From positions 1 through 19,008 of the forward strand of contig CAJTZH010000054.1 in assembly GCA_910584325.1 (NCBI GenBank): a stretch of DNA of 19,008 bases, in the 5' to 3' direction. Made by a program: the position numbers and the translations under genes. The stretch comes from an uncultured Lachnospiraceae bacterium (GTDB lineage: Bacteria > Bacillota > Clostridia > Lachnospirales > Lachnospiraceae). Below are positions 1 to 7,173 of this stretch, in pieces. Within the stretch, counting starts at the first letter, position 1; every line of letters starts with the position of its first letter. The notes under the pieces are model-generated. The model had not been told where the DNA came from, did not search any database, and saw nothing but the letters and a program-made list of their open reading frames with translations.

Positions 1-611
1 TGACCGTAATTATCTGTTTTTTGACGGGATATCCGCTGGCATATATTATTTCGAAGTTTAATGAGAAAACACAGAATATTCTGATTCTTCTCGTGACGAT
101 TCCGATGTGGATTAATATGCTGCTGCGCACTTACGCGTGGATTAGCCTGCTTTCCGATAACGGTATTGTTAATTCGCTTCTGGTGTCGCTCGGATTTGAC
201 CCGATTCGTATGATGTATACAGATTTTTCTGTGGCGGTGGGACTGGTATGTGATTTTCTGCCGTTTATGGTAATACCGATTCATACGAGTTTAAGCAAAA
301 TTGACAGTTCGTTGATTGAAGCGGCATATGATTTGGGAGCGGACCGGGTACAGACATTTTTTAAAGTCATATTTAAGTTGTCCATTCCCGGTGTGGTTAA
401 CGGCATTATTCAGACGTTTCTTTTGTCCATATCCGCGTTTGTTATTCCGAAATTATTAGGCGGCGGGCAGTATATGCTTATTGGAAATCTGATAGAAAAT
501 CAGTTTATCTCCGTAGGAGACTGGAACTTTGGCAGCGCGATTTCATTATTCCTCGCAGCGGTGATTATTTTGTTAATCCGGCTGATGAAGAGGATTGACC
601 CTGATGATTAA
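1..611 (+). CDS. potB: Spermidine/putrescine ABC transporter permease PotB (5' end missing)
   Basis: This is the inner-membrane permease subunit of a polyamine importer. The reading frame is open from the window edge (codons start at base 3, reading TVIICFLTGYPLAYI) and stops at TAA 609-611, so the true start lies to the left. The visible ~200 residues hold several hydrophobic membrane spans. They also carry the EAA loop typical of ABC importer permeases, EAAYDLGADRVQTFFKVIF, which docks onto the ATPase. The downstream order potC then potD is the classic pot arrangement, so potA (ATPase) probably lies just outside the window. The AGGAGG ribosome site of potC begins at the last base of this stop codon, so the two genes are surely co-transcribed. 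The related PotH or a spermidine/putrescine preference cannot be distinguished from sequence alone. Confidence 0.93.
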   Translation, partial: TVIICFLTGYPLAYIISKFNEKTQNILILLVTIPMWINMLLRTYAWISLLSDNGIVNSLLVSLGFDPIRMMYTDFSVAVGLVCDFLPFMVIPIHTSLSKIDSSLIEAAYDLGADRVQTFFKVIFKLSIPGVVNGIIQTFLLSISAFVIPKLLGGGQYMLIGNLIENQFISVGDWNFGSAISLFLAAVIILLIRLMKRIDPDD

Positions 612-622
612 GGAGGCCGAAT

Positions 623-1429
623 ATGAAGAAACCAAGAATATTTTCTTACATATATATTGGCATTTGTTTTGCCTTTTTTTACCTTCCTATTCTGGTAACG
701 GTAATTTTCTCTTTTAACAGCTCAAAATCCCTTACCAAATTTTCAGGGTTTTCCCTGAAATGGTACGGAGAACTGCTTGCTGACGGGGAAATTATGAAGG
801 CGGTTTATGTCTCGTTCAGTATCGCCATTATCGCGACGATTGTGGCGGGGGTGCTGGGAACGATTACGGCAATCGGTTTGTCCAAAAACAAAAAGGTAGT
901 CAAAGAATGGATTTTAAACATTAATAATATTCCGATTTTAAATCCTGAGATTGTAACTGCAATCGGTCTGATGATTTTGTTTTCTTCATTGAAAATCAGC
1001 AAAGGGTATGTAACAATGCTGATTGCGCATATTATTTTTTGTACGCCGTATGTGATTACCAGCGTGTATCCGAAAGTACGACGGCTTGACCCCAATCTTG
1101 CCAATGCGGCGATGGATTTGGGGGCGACGCCGTTTCAGGCGCTGACGAAAGTTATCATACCGATGATAAAAGAAGGAATTTATGCAGGTGTGCTGCTTTC
1201 CTTTACTATGTCGTTTGACGATTTTGTAATTTCTTATTTTGTAACAGGAAATGGAGTTCAAAATATTTCAATTATAGTGTATAATATGACTAAACGTATT
1301 AATCCAACGATTAGTGCGTTGTCAACAATCGTAATTCTGGTAATCATTATTACATTACTGATTGTAAATCTTGTTCCGTTAATGATAAAGAGAAAAAAGG
1401 AGAACATTAAGAATGAAGAAATTAATTAG
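623..1429 (+). CDS. potC: Spermidine/putrescine ABC transporter permease PotC
   Basis: This is the second membrane permease of the polyamine importer, expected to pair with PotB. The 268-residue protein starts at ATG 623 behind AGGAGG at 611-616. It opens with a basic N-terminus followed by a hydrophobic span (residues ~8-30) and has about six predicted membrane helices. Its EAA-type cytoplasmic loop reads NAAMDLGATPFQALTKVIIP, matching the PotC/PotI branch, and the FDDFVISYF stretch after it is also typical. The length is normal for the family. The 3' end overlaps the start of potD by 17 bases, which indicates translational coupling. Confidence 0.94.
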   Translation: MKKPRIFSYIYIGICFAFFYLPILVTVIFSFNSSKSLTKFSGFSLKWYGELLADGEIMKAVYVSFSIAIIATIVAGVLGTITAIGLSKNKKVVKEWILNINNIPILNPEIVTAIGLMILFSSLKISKGYVTMLIAHIIFCTPYVITSVYPKVRRLDPNLANAAMDLGATPFQALTKVIIPMIKEGIYAGVLLSFTMSFDDFVISYFVTGNGVQNISIIVYNMTKRINPTISALSTIVILVIIITLLIVNLVPLMIKRKKENIKNEEIN

Positions 1430-2468
1430 TTTACTGGCGGCTGCGGTGATGTGCGCAGGATTGTTTTGCGGGTGCGGCGATGCCGGTGACAGCAATAAAA
1501 AGGTGTTAAAAGTTTATAATGCGGGTGAATATATTGACAAGGCGCTTCTTACCGAGTTTGAGAAGGAAAACAACTGTACGGTTATTTATGAGACCTTTGA
1601 TTCTAATGAATCTATGTATACCAAAATTATGAGCGGGGAACAGTATGATATTCTGATTCCGTCCGATTATATGATTGAGCGTTTAATGAAAGAGGATTAT
1701 CTGCAGCCTGTTGACTGGAACCAGATTTCCAATAAAGGAAATATCCTGCCGGAAGTGATGAATAAATCTTACGACCCGGATAATGTCTACAGTGTTCCGT
1801 ATTTTTGGGGAAGCGTCGGGATTCTTTATGATACGACGGTTGTAGACGAAGCGGATGCGGGGCAGGGATGGGAGCTTCTCATTAATCCGAAATATGCCGG
1901 CGATATTTATATGTATGATTCGGAACGGGATTCATTTATGGTTGCGCTGAAAGCGCTTGGTTATTCCATGAATACAACCGATAAGCAGGAGATTGACGCA
2001 GCGTACGAGTGGCTTGCGAACCAGCGTGATACGATGAAGCCTGTATATGCCGGAGACGACGTGATTGACAATATGGTTTCGGCAAATAAAGCGATGGCGG
2101 TTGTTTATTCCGGTGACGCGGCGTATATTATGTCCGAAAATGCTGATTTGGATTATATCATGCCAAAGCAGGGCACAAATCTGTGGTATGACGCCATGGT
2201 GATTACAAAAAATTGTCAGGATACAAAGCTTGCGCATCAGTTTATTGATTTCTTTTTAGATGAGGAAAATGCGCTTGCAAATACCGAAGAGGTCGGATAT
2301 GCGTCTCCGGTTCAGAGCGCGTATGAAGAGATGCAGACAACAACTTACGATGGAATCAGCGCGTATGTAACGGATACGACGCGCAGTCAGGATGAAGTGT
2401 TCGGATATCAGGAAACAGACATTAAAAAGTATTTTGCCGACCTTTGGACGAAGGTAAAGGCGTACTAA
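1413..2468 (+). CDS. potD: Polyamine-binding lipoprotein PotD
   Basis: This is the extracellular substrate-binding subunit of the polyamine importer, lipid-anchored outside the membrane as expected in Gram-positives. The 351-residue protein begins at ATG 1413 inside the end of potC, with AAAAAAGGAG just upstream. A short signal peptide (basic KK, hydrophobic core LISLLAAAVMCAGLF) ends in a lipobox-like F-C-G-C, making Cys21 the likely lipidated residue. The mature part matches type II periplasmic binding proteins of the PotD/PotF group: VYNAGEYID near the start, YDILIPSDYMIERL, and PYFWGSVGILYD. L-W-Y-D at residues 257-260 corresponds, by alignment from memory, to the E. coli PotD Trp/Asp pair that grips the polyamine amines. 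Spermidine versus putrescine preference cannot be read from this. Confidence 0.93.
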   Translation: MKKLISLLAAAVMCAGLFCGCGDAGDSNKKVLKVYNAGEYIDKALLTEFEKENNCTVIYETFDSNESMYTKIMSGEQYDILIPSDYMIERLMKEDYLQPVDWNQISNKGNILPEVMNKSYDPDNVYSVPYFWGSVGILYDTTVVDEADAGQGWELLINPKYAGDIYMYDSERDSFMVALKALGYSMNTTDKQEIDAAYEWLANQRDTMKPVYAGDDVIDNMVSANKAMAVVYSGDAAYIMSENADLDYIMPKQGTNLWYDAMVITKNCQDTKLAHQFIDFFLDEENALANTEEVGYASPVQSAYEEMQTTTYDGISAYVTDTTRSQDEVFGYQETDIKKYFADLWTKVKAY

Positions 2469-2494
2469 TTAAGTGTAGAAACGGGGAATTTTTA

Positions 2495-4321
2495 ATGAAT
2501 CGGCAGATAGTAGTTGCAGCAGGAAACCCTATGATACTGGGAGCTAAGAAAACCGATGAAGGATACAATTTTGCGGTGGTGTCCGGTGAGGAAACAATAG
2601 AACTGAATTTGTATGAAAAGGGCAGTGAGAATCCCTGCCATGTGATTGTTCTGGATGAACGGTACAGATACGGCGATATTTTTGCGGTCAGGGTGTCGGG
2701 AATTGAGTTTGGCAGTCTTGAGTATAATTACAAAAAAGGTGAGAAGATTTTTCTCGACCCATATGCGGAACATGTCTGCGATGTCTATGAGTTCGGACAA
2801 TCTGTCCGTGAGCATGGATACCGCTCGAAAGTGATGCTTGAAAGTTATGACTGGGAGGGAGACAGACCATTAAATATACCATTTGACGAGACAATTATTT
2901 ACAAACTTCATGTACGGGGATTTACGAAGCATGCAAGTTCTAAGGTGAAACATAAAGGAACATATACGGGGATTGTGGAAAAGATTCCGTATCTCAAAGA
3001 ACTGGGTATTACGACGATTGAGATGATGCCGGTGTTTGAGAGTGAAGAGGTTCAGAAGTGGACGGAAAACGACAAAAATAGTCTATACAACCAGCAGTTT
3101 AACGGCAAAGTGAATTATTGGGGATACGCAAAGGGGATGTATTTCGCGCCGAAGGCGTCGTACGCGTCAAAAAGCTGCGATAACGGGGATTATACCGTAG
3201 AGTTTAAGGATATGGTGAAGGCGCTTCATCGCGCGGGAATGGAAGTGATTCTGGAGATGTATTTTCCGTATGACGCGGGCATCAATATGATATGCGACTG
3301 CGTGCGCCACTGGATAGTGGAGTATCACATTGATGGCATCCATCTCAACTGCAGCGACGCGGTTCTGGAATCGGTTGCCAACGACCCGCTGTTATCCAGG
3401 GTGAAGTTGTTTACTACATACTGGAATATGGGAAATAAGAAGCGTTCTTATAAGAATCTGGCAAATTATAACCAGGGGTTTATGAATTGTGCGAGAAAGC
3501 TGTTAAAAGGCGACGAGAATCAGCTGAATGAGTTTGTTGCAAGAGTAAAAAACAATGCTTCAAATGCTGCCGTAGTGAATTATATGACCAACAACAACGG
3601 ATTCACGCTGATGGATTTGGTCAGTTACGACCGCAAGCATAATGAGAATAACGGTGAGAACAACCGGGACGGAGAAGATTTTAACAATAGCTGGAACTGC
3701 GGTGTGGAAGGAAAGTGCCGCAAAAAAAAGATAATACAGCTGCGGACCCGTCAAATAAAAAACGCCATGCTGATGCTTCTTCTGAGTCAGGGAACGCCGC
3801 TTATTATGGCCGGAGACGAGTTTGGTAATTCCCAGTCAGGAAATAATAACAGTTACTGTCAGGATAATGAGGTTTCATGGCTGAACTGGAGGAATCTTGA
3901 CAGCAACAGGGAGCTGTTTGAATTTTTTAAAAGCCTTGTGGCATTTCGGAAAGCACATAAAATTCTTCATATGGAGGAGCCGCTGCGTGACATGGATTAT
4001 ATGGCATGCGGCTATCCGGATGTGTCCTATCACGGCGACAATGCGTGGTTTGCCGGTTTTGAGAATTATAACCGCCATTTCGGCATTATGTACTGCGGGA
4101 AATACGGGAAGAATTCTGACGGAAGTGAAGACGATTTTATCTATGCGGCGTATAATCTGCACTGGGAAAAGCATACGTTTGCGCTGCCTTCTCTGCCGGA
4201 AGGAAAGCGGTGGCATGTGGAATTTGATTCTTCAAACGGCGCGCATAATGAAAATACCATCAATGAGAGCCGCCATGTAACGGCGGACGCGCGTTGTATT
4301 GTGGTGCTGGTTGGAAGATGA
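2495..4321 (+). CDS. GH13 glycogen-debranching-enzyme-like protein, predicted catalytically inactive
   Basis: By overall sequence this 608-residue protein is a GlgX/isoamylase-type glycogen debranching homologue. Its N-terminal CBM48-like domain (about residues 8-95) reads GAKKTDEGYNFAVVSG and ends in FLDPYAEHV. It has the TIEMMPVFE and NYWGYAKGMYFAP segments, NGENNRDG, SWNCGVEGK and the very typical GTPLIMAGDEFGNSQSGNNN. Yet all four catalytic motifs are changed. Region I reads ILEMYFPY where DVVFNH is expected. Region II is DGIHLNCS, with Asn285 at the nucleophile Asp and His for Arg. Region III reads KLFTTYWN in place of AEPWD, so the acid/base Glu is Thr308. Region IV reads TNNNG in place of xxHDG, with Asn368 at the third carboxylate. 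The frame is intact, so this looks like a retained pseudoenzyme. I chose ATG 2495 (weak ACGGGGA site) over an upstream TTG at 2444 that overlaps potD. The role is unknown; glycogen binding is a guess. Confidence 0.85.
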   Translation: MNRQIVVAAGNPMILGAKKTDEGYNFAVVSGEETIELNLYEKGSENPCHVIVLDERYRYGDIFAVRVSGIEFGSLEYNYKKGEKIFLDPYAEHVCDVYEFGQSVREHGYRSKVMLESYDWEGDRPLNIPFDETIIYKLHVRGFTKHASSKVKHKGTYTGIVEKIPYLKELGITTIEMMPVFESEEVQKWTENDKNSLYNQQFNGKVNYWGYAKGMYFAPKASYASKSCDNGDYTVEFKDMVKALHRAGMEVILEMYFPYDAGINMICDCVRHWIVEYHIDGIHLNCSDAVLESVANDPLLSRVKLFTTYWNMGNKKRSYKNLANYNQGFMNCARKLLKGDENQLNEFVARVKNNASNAAVVNYMTNNNGFTLMDLVSYDRKHNENNGENNRDGEDFNNSWNCGVEGKCRKKKIIQLRTRQIKNAMLMLLLSQGTPLIMAGDEFGNSQSGNNNSYCQDNEVSWLNWRNLDSNRELFEFFKSLVAFRKAHKILHMEEPLRDMDYMACGYPDVSYHGDNAWFAGFENYNRHFGIMYCGKYGKNSDGSEDDFIYAAYNLHWEKHTFALPSLPEGKRWHVEFDSSNGAHNENTINESRHVTADARCIVVLVGR

Positions 4322-4360
4322 CCCGCAGTACCGTAATATTAAAGAAATGGGATTGGAATC

Positions 4361-5044
4361 ATGAAAGAGTTTCTTGTGAAATTAAAGTGTCTTGACGCAT
4401 TTTCGTTAAAGATGATTGCCATTGTCACAATGGCTATTGACCATACGGGGGCGGTTCTTTTTCCGTATACTATGTGGTTTCGCATGATTGGAAGGCTTTC
4501 TTTTCCAATCTTTGCTTTTTTTATAGCGGAGGGGTTTGCCCGCACGGGAAATATTGTCAAATATGTTTTTAGGATGTTATTTTTCGCTCTGCTTACGGAG
4601 CCGGTATTTGACCTTGCGTTTTATGGAAGAGTATATTGGGGCTACCAGAATGTGATGTTTACGTTTCTTGCGGCATTACTGGGATTATTTGTTATGGAGA
4701 ACGTGAAGAAACGAATTTCTAACGAATTTGTGGCAAAACTCGCAAGTCTTGGCGTTATCATCGCAGCGGCTTTACTGGCGCAGTTGTTTCATACCGATTA
4801 CGGAGCATTCGGCGTCATGCTTGTTTATGTTTATTATGAGCTGCGGGAGCAGTTTTTTGAAAAGCATTTGCTTTCGACATTGGTGCAGGTGTTGTGTGAG
4901 ACAGGGATTTCGCGGCTTTCTGCGCTTAGTACGATACCTCTTATGCTGTATAACGGAAAGCGGGGAATCCGAATCAAATATTTGTTTTACGCATTCTATC
5001 CGGCGCACCTTCTGGTGCTGTATCTGATGACTTTGCGCGGATAG
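4361..5044 (+). CDS. TraX family membrane protein
   Basis: This 227-residue, strongly hydrophobic protein has several predicted membrane helices. The N-terminal part matches the TraX family: a short cytoplasmic segment ending LDAFSLKMIAI, then the hallmark MAIDHTGAVLFP, IGRLSFPIFAFFIAEGF and LTEPVFDLAF. TraX was named for the F-plasmid protein that acetylates the pilin N-terminus, and the family is related to membrane acyltransferases. Chromosomal copies in Firmicutes are common and their substrate is not known. Nothing else here suggests conjugation, so this is not evidence of a plasmid or integrated element. It starts at ATG 4361 with a weak upstream GGGATTGGA, 39 bases after the GH13-like gene, and may be transcribed with it. 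Confidence 0.88.
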   Translation: MKEFLVKLKCLDAFSLKMIAIVTMAIDHTGAVLFPYTMWFRMIGRLSFPIFAFFIAEGFARTGNIVKYVFRMLFFALLTEPVFDLAFYGRVYWGYQNVMFTFLAALLGLFVMENVKKRISNEFVAKLASLGVIIAAALLAQLFHTDYGAFGVMLVYVYYELREQFFEKHLLSTLVQVLCETGISRLSALSTIPLMLYNGKRGIRIKYLFYAFYPAHLLVLYLMTLRG

Positions 5045-5105
5045 TTGGAGATTGTTCTTATTTTACGGAAAACGGCAGTCGATTGTACAAAAAGGAGCGG
5101 CGCAA

Positions 5106-6149
5106 ATGAGAAAAATCATAGAAATAATGATGCTGACAGCGGCAATCATGGCGCTTTGCGGATGTGCGGACAGAAACAGAATCACATTGGAGCTGAAACG
5201 GCAGGATGATGGCGTGTTGGAACAGGCGCAGTTAACGGATACGGATTTCAAAGTCTGCAAGGATTTCAAGAAGACAGGCAAAGATACTTATAATGACCTG
5301 ACAGCGGCATATGAAACGATGTATGCGTATATTGTGGACGGCAGATATCTGATTGCGTATCAGGACAGGGATGTTAATAAAATGTGCGTATATGATTTGG
5401 ATTCCTTAAAAGACGGTGCGTTTTTGGAGTATGTTGTTCAGTATCGCCACAGTTTTTCGTTTACGGACAATATGAAAGCCGTTTACTTGAAGACGGCAAT
5501 GAAGGATGCCGGTTTTTTGGATCAACCGTATTTTACATATTATGATGAAGAAGGAAATGTGAAATTAGAGATTTATTTTGACGAAAGCGGCACAGGTTGC
5601 GGTATCTGCTATGATGCGTATGATTATGAATACACCGGGGAAAGAAAAGGGTTTGTGTTTCGAGAATATTATGAAACGGCGTGGGAAGAAGGAAACCCTG
5701 TATTATGGTTTGAACCGGAAGAGTATTTTAAAGATGTCGAAAGCTGTAAAACAGGAGAGTACAGCGAGATACGAAATTACGAAGAGCATTACGAATATAA
5801 TGACGCCGGACAGGTTACCGGTTTCTTTGCAAAAGGTGAGACGGATTTATTTACGGATGAATGGATTCCCATCAATATCGCAAGTTATACATGTGAATAT
5901 AATAAAGACGGAAGTAAAAAGAAAGAGGAGCTGTTCCGGCATTCAATGTTGTTTGGTACTTCTATGAGTACGGCAGACTGTCACTATGACGAAACGGGCA
6001 GAATCACTTATATTCATTCCTATATCACGCACGGTTCGCTGGACTATTTTTTTATCTATGAGGATGATGGCGCCGTCCCGGCTTACGGGGGTGTGATAGA
6101 CCATAATCCGGGGATGGACGACGGGGTGCTTTACCGGTATGTGAGGTGA
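5106..6149 (+). CDS. Putative lipoprotein of unknown function
   Basis: I do not recognise a family for this 347-residue protein. It starts at ATG 5106 behind AAGGAGCGG (5091-5099). An in-frame TTG at 5052 would add 18 residues but would bury the signal peptide, so I reject it. The N-terminus MRKIIEIMMLTAAIMALCGC is a lipoprotein signal with lipobox L-C-G-C, placing the lipidated Cys at residue 20. The mature protein is acidic and rich in aromatic residues. It contains short stretches such as YYDEEGNVKLEIYFDESG, YEYNDAGQVTGFF, YTCEYNKDGSKKKEELF and CHYDETGRITYI. These resemble the YD-type beta-hairpin repeats (Y-x-Y/D-x-x-G-x-h) seen in many surface proteins, so an outward-facing beta-rich fold is a fair inference. 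It follows traX by about 60 bases. Confidence 0.7.
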   Translation: MRKIIEIMMLTAAIMALCGCADRNRITLELKRQDDGVLEQAQLTDTDFKVCKDFKKTGKDTYNDLTAAYETMYAYIVDGRYLIAYQDRDVNKMCVYDLDSLKDGAFLEYVVQYRHSFSFTDNMKAVYLKTAMKDAGFLDQPYFTYYDEEGNVKLEIYFDESGTGCGICYDAYDYEYTGERKGFVFREYYETAWEEGNPVLWFEPEEYFKDVESCKTGEYSEIRNYEEHYEYNDAGQVTGFFAKGETDLFTDEWIPINIASYTCEYNKDGSKKKEELFRHSMLFGTSMSTADCHYDETGRITYIHSYITHGSLDYFFIYEDDGAVPAYGGVIDHNPGMDDGVLYRYVR

Positions 6150-6254
6150 CAGTGAGTTATTTGCCGGACCAGAATTTTTGTAAATATTGGTCTGCCTGTA
6201 TTTCGGATATCCGTAATTCCTGCTGAATTTTGGAAATTTTATTTGTTTTTCACG

Positions 6255-6283
6255 TTGACAAAACATAAAATATAGTATATTAT
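6255..6283 (+). promoter_or_regulatory. Sigma-A-type promoter for the Mn riboswitch and mntP
   Basis: A perfect -35 TTGACA (6255-6260) is followed after 17 bases by TATTAT (6278-6283), one mismatch from the -10 consensus. Transcription would start near 6290, right at the 5' strand of the riboswitch P1 stem (6292-6297). That placement fits a dedicated promoter for the switch. It accounts for part of the 343-base stretch without a gene between 6150 and 6492. In the part before the promoter (6150-6254) I see only a weak hairpin. Confidence 0.75.
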
Positions 6284-6291
6284 TCTAACAA

Positions 6292-6378
6292 GCGTGAGGG
6301 AGTAATCAGCACTTCCGTGTGGTACGTCAACATACTGACTGATATAGTCTGGCTTACCTTAATAGATGAGACTCATGC
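6292..6378 (+). promoter_or_regulatory. yybP-ykoY (Mn2+) riboswitch aptamer
   Basis: The segment carries conserved features of the manganese-sensing yybP-ykoY RNA. A closing stem P1 pairs GCGTGA (6292-6297) with TCATGC (6373-6378), including one G-U pair. Next to its 5' strand comes GGGAGTA (6298-6304). CGTCAACATA (6325-6334), TCTGGCTTACC (6348-6358) and GAGAC just before the 3' P1 strand (6368-6372) follow. The class is known to bind Mn2+ and to switch on efflux genes, and the next gene is the Mn2+ exporter mntP, the commonest partner of this RNA. The 3' P1 strand is shared with the first terminator hairpin downstream, which gives a direct switching mechanism. Confidence 0.88.
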
Positions 6379-6416
6379 ATAGCATTTTGTGATTGCTATG
6401 TGTGCGTGCTTTTTTT
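6374..6416 (+). terminator. Riboswitch-controlled terminator hairpin (first of two)
   Basis: CATGCATAGCA (6374-6384) pairs with TGCTATGTGTG (6394-6404) over 11 base pairs, two of them G-U, around a nine-base loop. After CGTGC comes a run of seven T (6410-6416). The 5' arm overlaps the 3' strand of aptamer P1 (6373-6378), so aptamer and hairpin cannot both form. Expected behaviour: Mn2+ bound keeps P1 closed and transcription reads through; without Mn2+ the hairpin forms and stops it. The five bases between stem and T-run make it a less ideal terminator on its own. Confidence 0.6.
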
Positions 6417-6424
6417 CAGTACGG

Positions 6425-6447
6425 CAGGTAGCAATACCTGTTTTTTT
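6425..6447 (+). terminator. Second intrinsic terminator hairpin before mntP
   Basis: CAGGTA (6425-6430) and TACCTG (6435-6440) form a perfect six-base-pair stem closed by a GCAA tetraloop (GNRA type), followed at once by seven T (6441-6447). It lies between the riboswitch and mntP (ATG 6493), so mntP mRNA must read through it. No obvious alternative pairing partner in the aptamer was found by eye. Confidence 0.65.
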
Positions 6448-6492
6448 GTTTGATTAAAAGGAAAGAAATGATTATTCAGGAGGAAATAATTT

Positions 6493-7083
6493 ATGGATTT
6501 AGCGACATTATCGGTACTGGCGGTGGCATTGTCCATGGATGCGTTTGCCGTGTCTGTCTGCAAGGGACTGGCAATGAAAAAGATTACCGTATTCAAATGT
6601 CTGATTGTGGGATTGTGGTTCGGCGGATTTCAGGGACTGATGCCGTTTATCGGATTTGTTCTCGGAAGCCGGTTTACGGATTTGATAGAATCGTTTTCCG
6701 CGTGGATTGCGTTTATTTTACTGGCGGCAATCGGCGCCAATATGATAAAGGAGGCTTTTTGGGGGAAAGAAGAATGCGAGAATGATTCCCTGAGGGTGAG
6801 AGAAATGTTTCTCCTTGCCGTTGCGACCAGTATTGACGCGCTGGCAGTCGGAATTACGTTTGCCTGTGTTCCCGTTACGATATTGACCGCTGCGGGCGTT
6901 CTTGTCAATACGCTTACCGGCTGTATCATCATTGCCGCTACAACCTGTATTCTTTCTATGGCGGGGGTCAAAGCAGGAAGTATTTTCGGCATGAAATATA
7001 AGAGCAGGGCGGAATTTGCGGGAGGCATTGTTTTAATCGTAATCGGCCTGAAAATTATTCTGGAGCATTTTGGCATACTATAA
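6493..7083 (+). CDS. mntP: Manganese efflux pump MntP
   Basis: MntP (formerly YebN/DUF204) exports excess Mn2+ across the cytoplasmic membrane. The 196-residue length and roughly six membrane helices are standard. The family hallmark repeats are present: LSMDAFAVSVCKG with Asp16, and TSIDALAVGITFA with Asp115. In E. coli MntP, equivalent aspartates are needed for export. The start is ATG 6493 behind CAGGAGGAAA (6479-6488). The gene sits directly downstream of a yybP-ykoY riboswitch, which matches the known pattern of Mn2+-induced mntP expression. The following gene appears to have its own promoter, so mntP may be monocistronic. Confidence 0.96.
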   Translation: MDLATLSVLAVALSMDAFAVSVCKGLAMKKITVFKCLIVGLWFGGFQGLMPFIGFVLGSRFTDLIESFSAWIAFILLAAIGANMIKEAFWGKEECENDSLRVREMFLLAVATSIDALAVGITFACVPVTILTAAGVLVNTLTGCIIIAATTCILSMAGVKAGSIFGMKYKSRAEFAGGIVLIVIGLKIILEHFGIL

Positions 7084-7108
7084 GCAGTAAAGAGAAACAA
7101 AACGCTTC

Positions 7109-7137
7109 TTGACGGCAGACGGAAAAGATAATAATAT
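7109..7137 (+). promoter_or_regulatory. Candidate promoter for the DUF368 gene
   Basis: TTGACG (7109-7114) and TAATAT (7132-7137) are 17 bases apart in an AT-rich 90-base gap after mntP. The -35 is one base from consensus and the -10 is two. I see no terminator hairpin after mntP, so readthrough from mntP is an alternative way to express the gene. Confidence 0.45.
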
Positions 7138-7173
7138 AGAGAAATAAATATATGGTAATTTTTAGGAGGAAGT

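Noticed and set aside
2444..2494. Upstream TTG start for the GH13-like protein
   Set aside because: It overlaps potD, has no ribosome site suited to it, and the family N-terminus aligns from ATG 2495.
4361..5044. TraX as a sign of a conjugative plasmid or integrated element
   Set aside because: TraX homologues are common on Firmicutes chromosomes, and no other transfer, integrase or relaxase gene is present.
6165..6194. Hairpin CGGACCA/TGGTCTG after the lipoprotein gene as a terminator
   Set aside because: The stem is seven pairs with one G-U and a 16-base loop, and no T-run follows, so termination is not supported.
6204..6213. Ten-base perfect palindrome CGGATATCCG
   Set aside because: Short, with no promoter or regulator tied to it; expected by chance in a window of this size.
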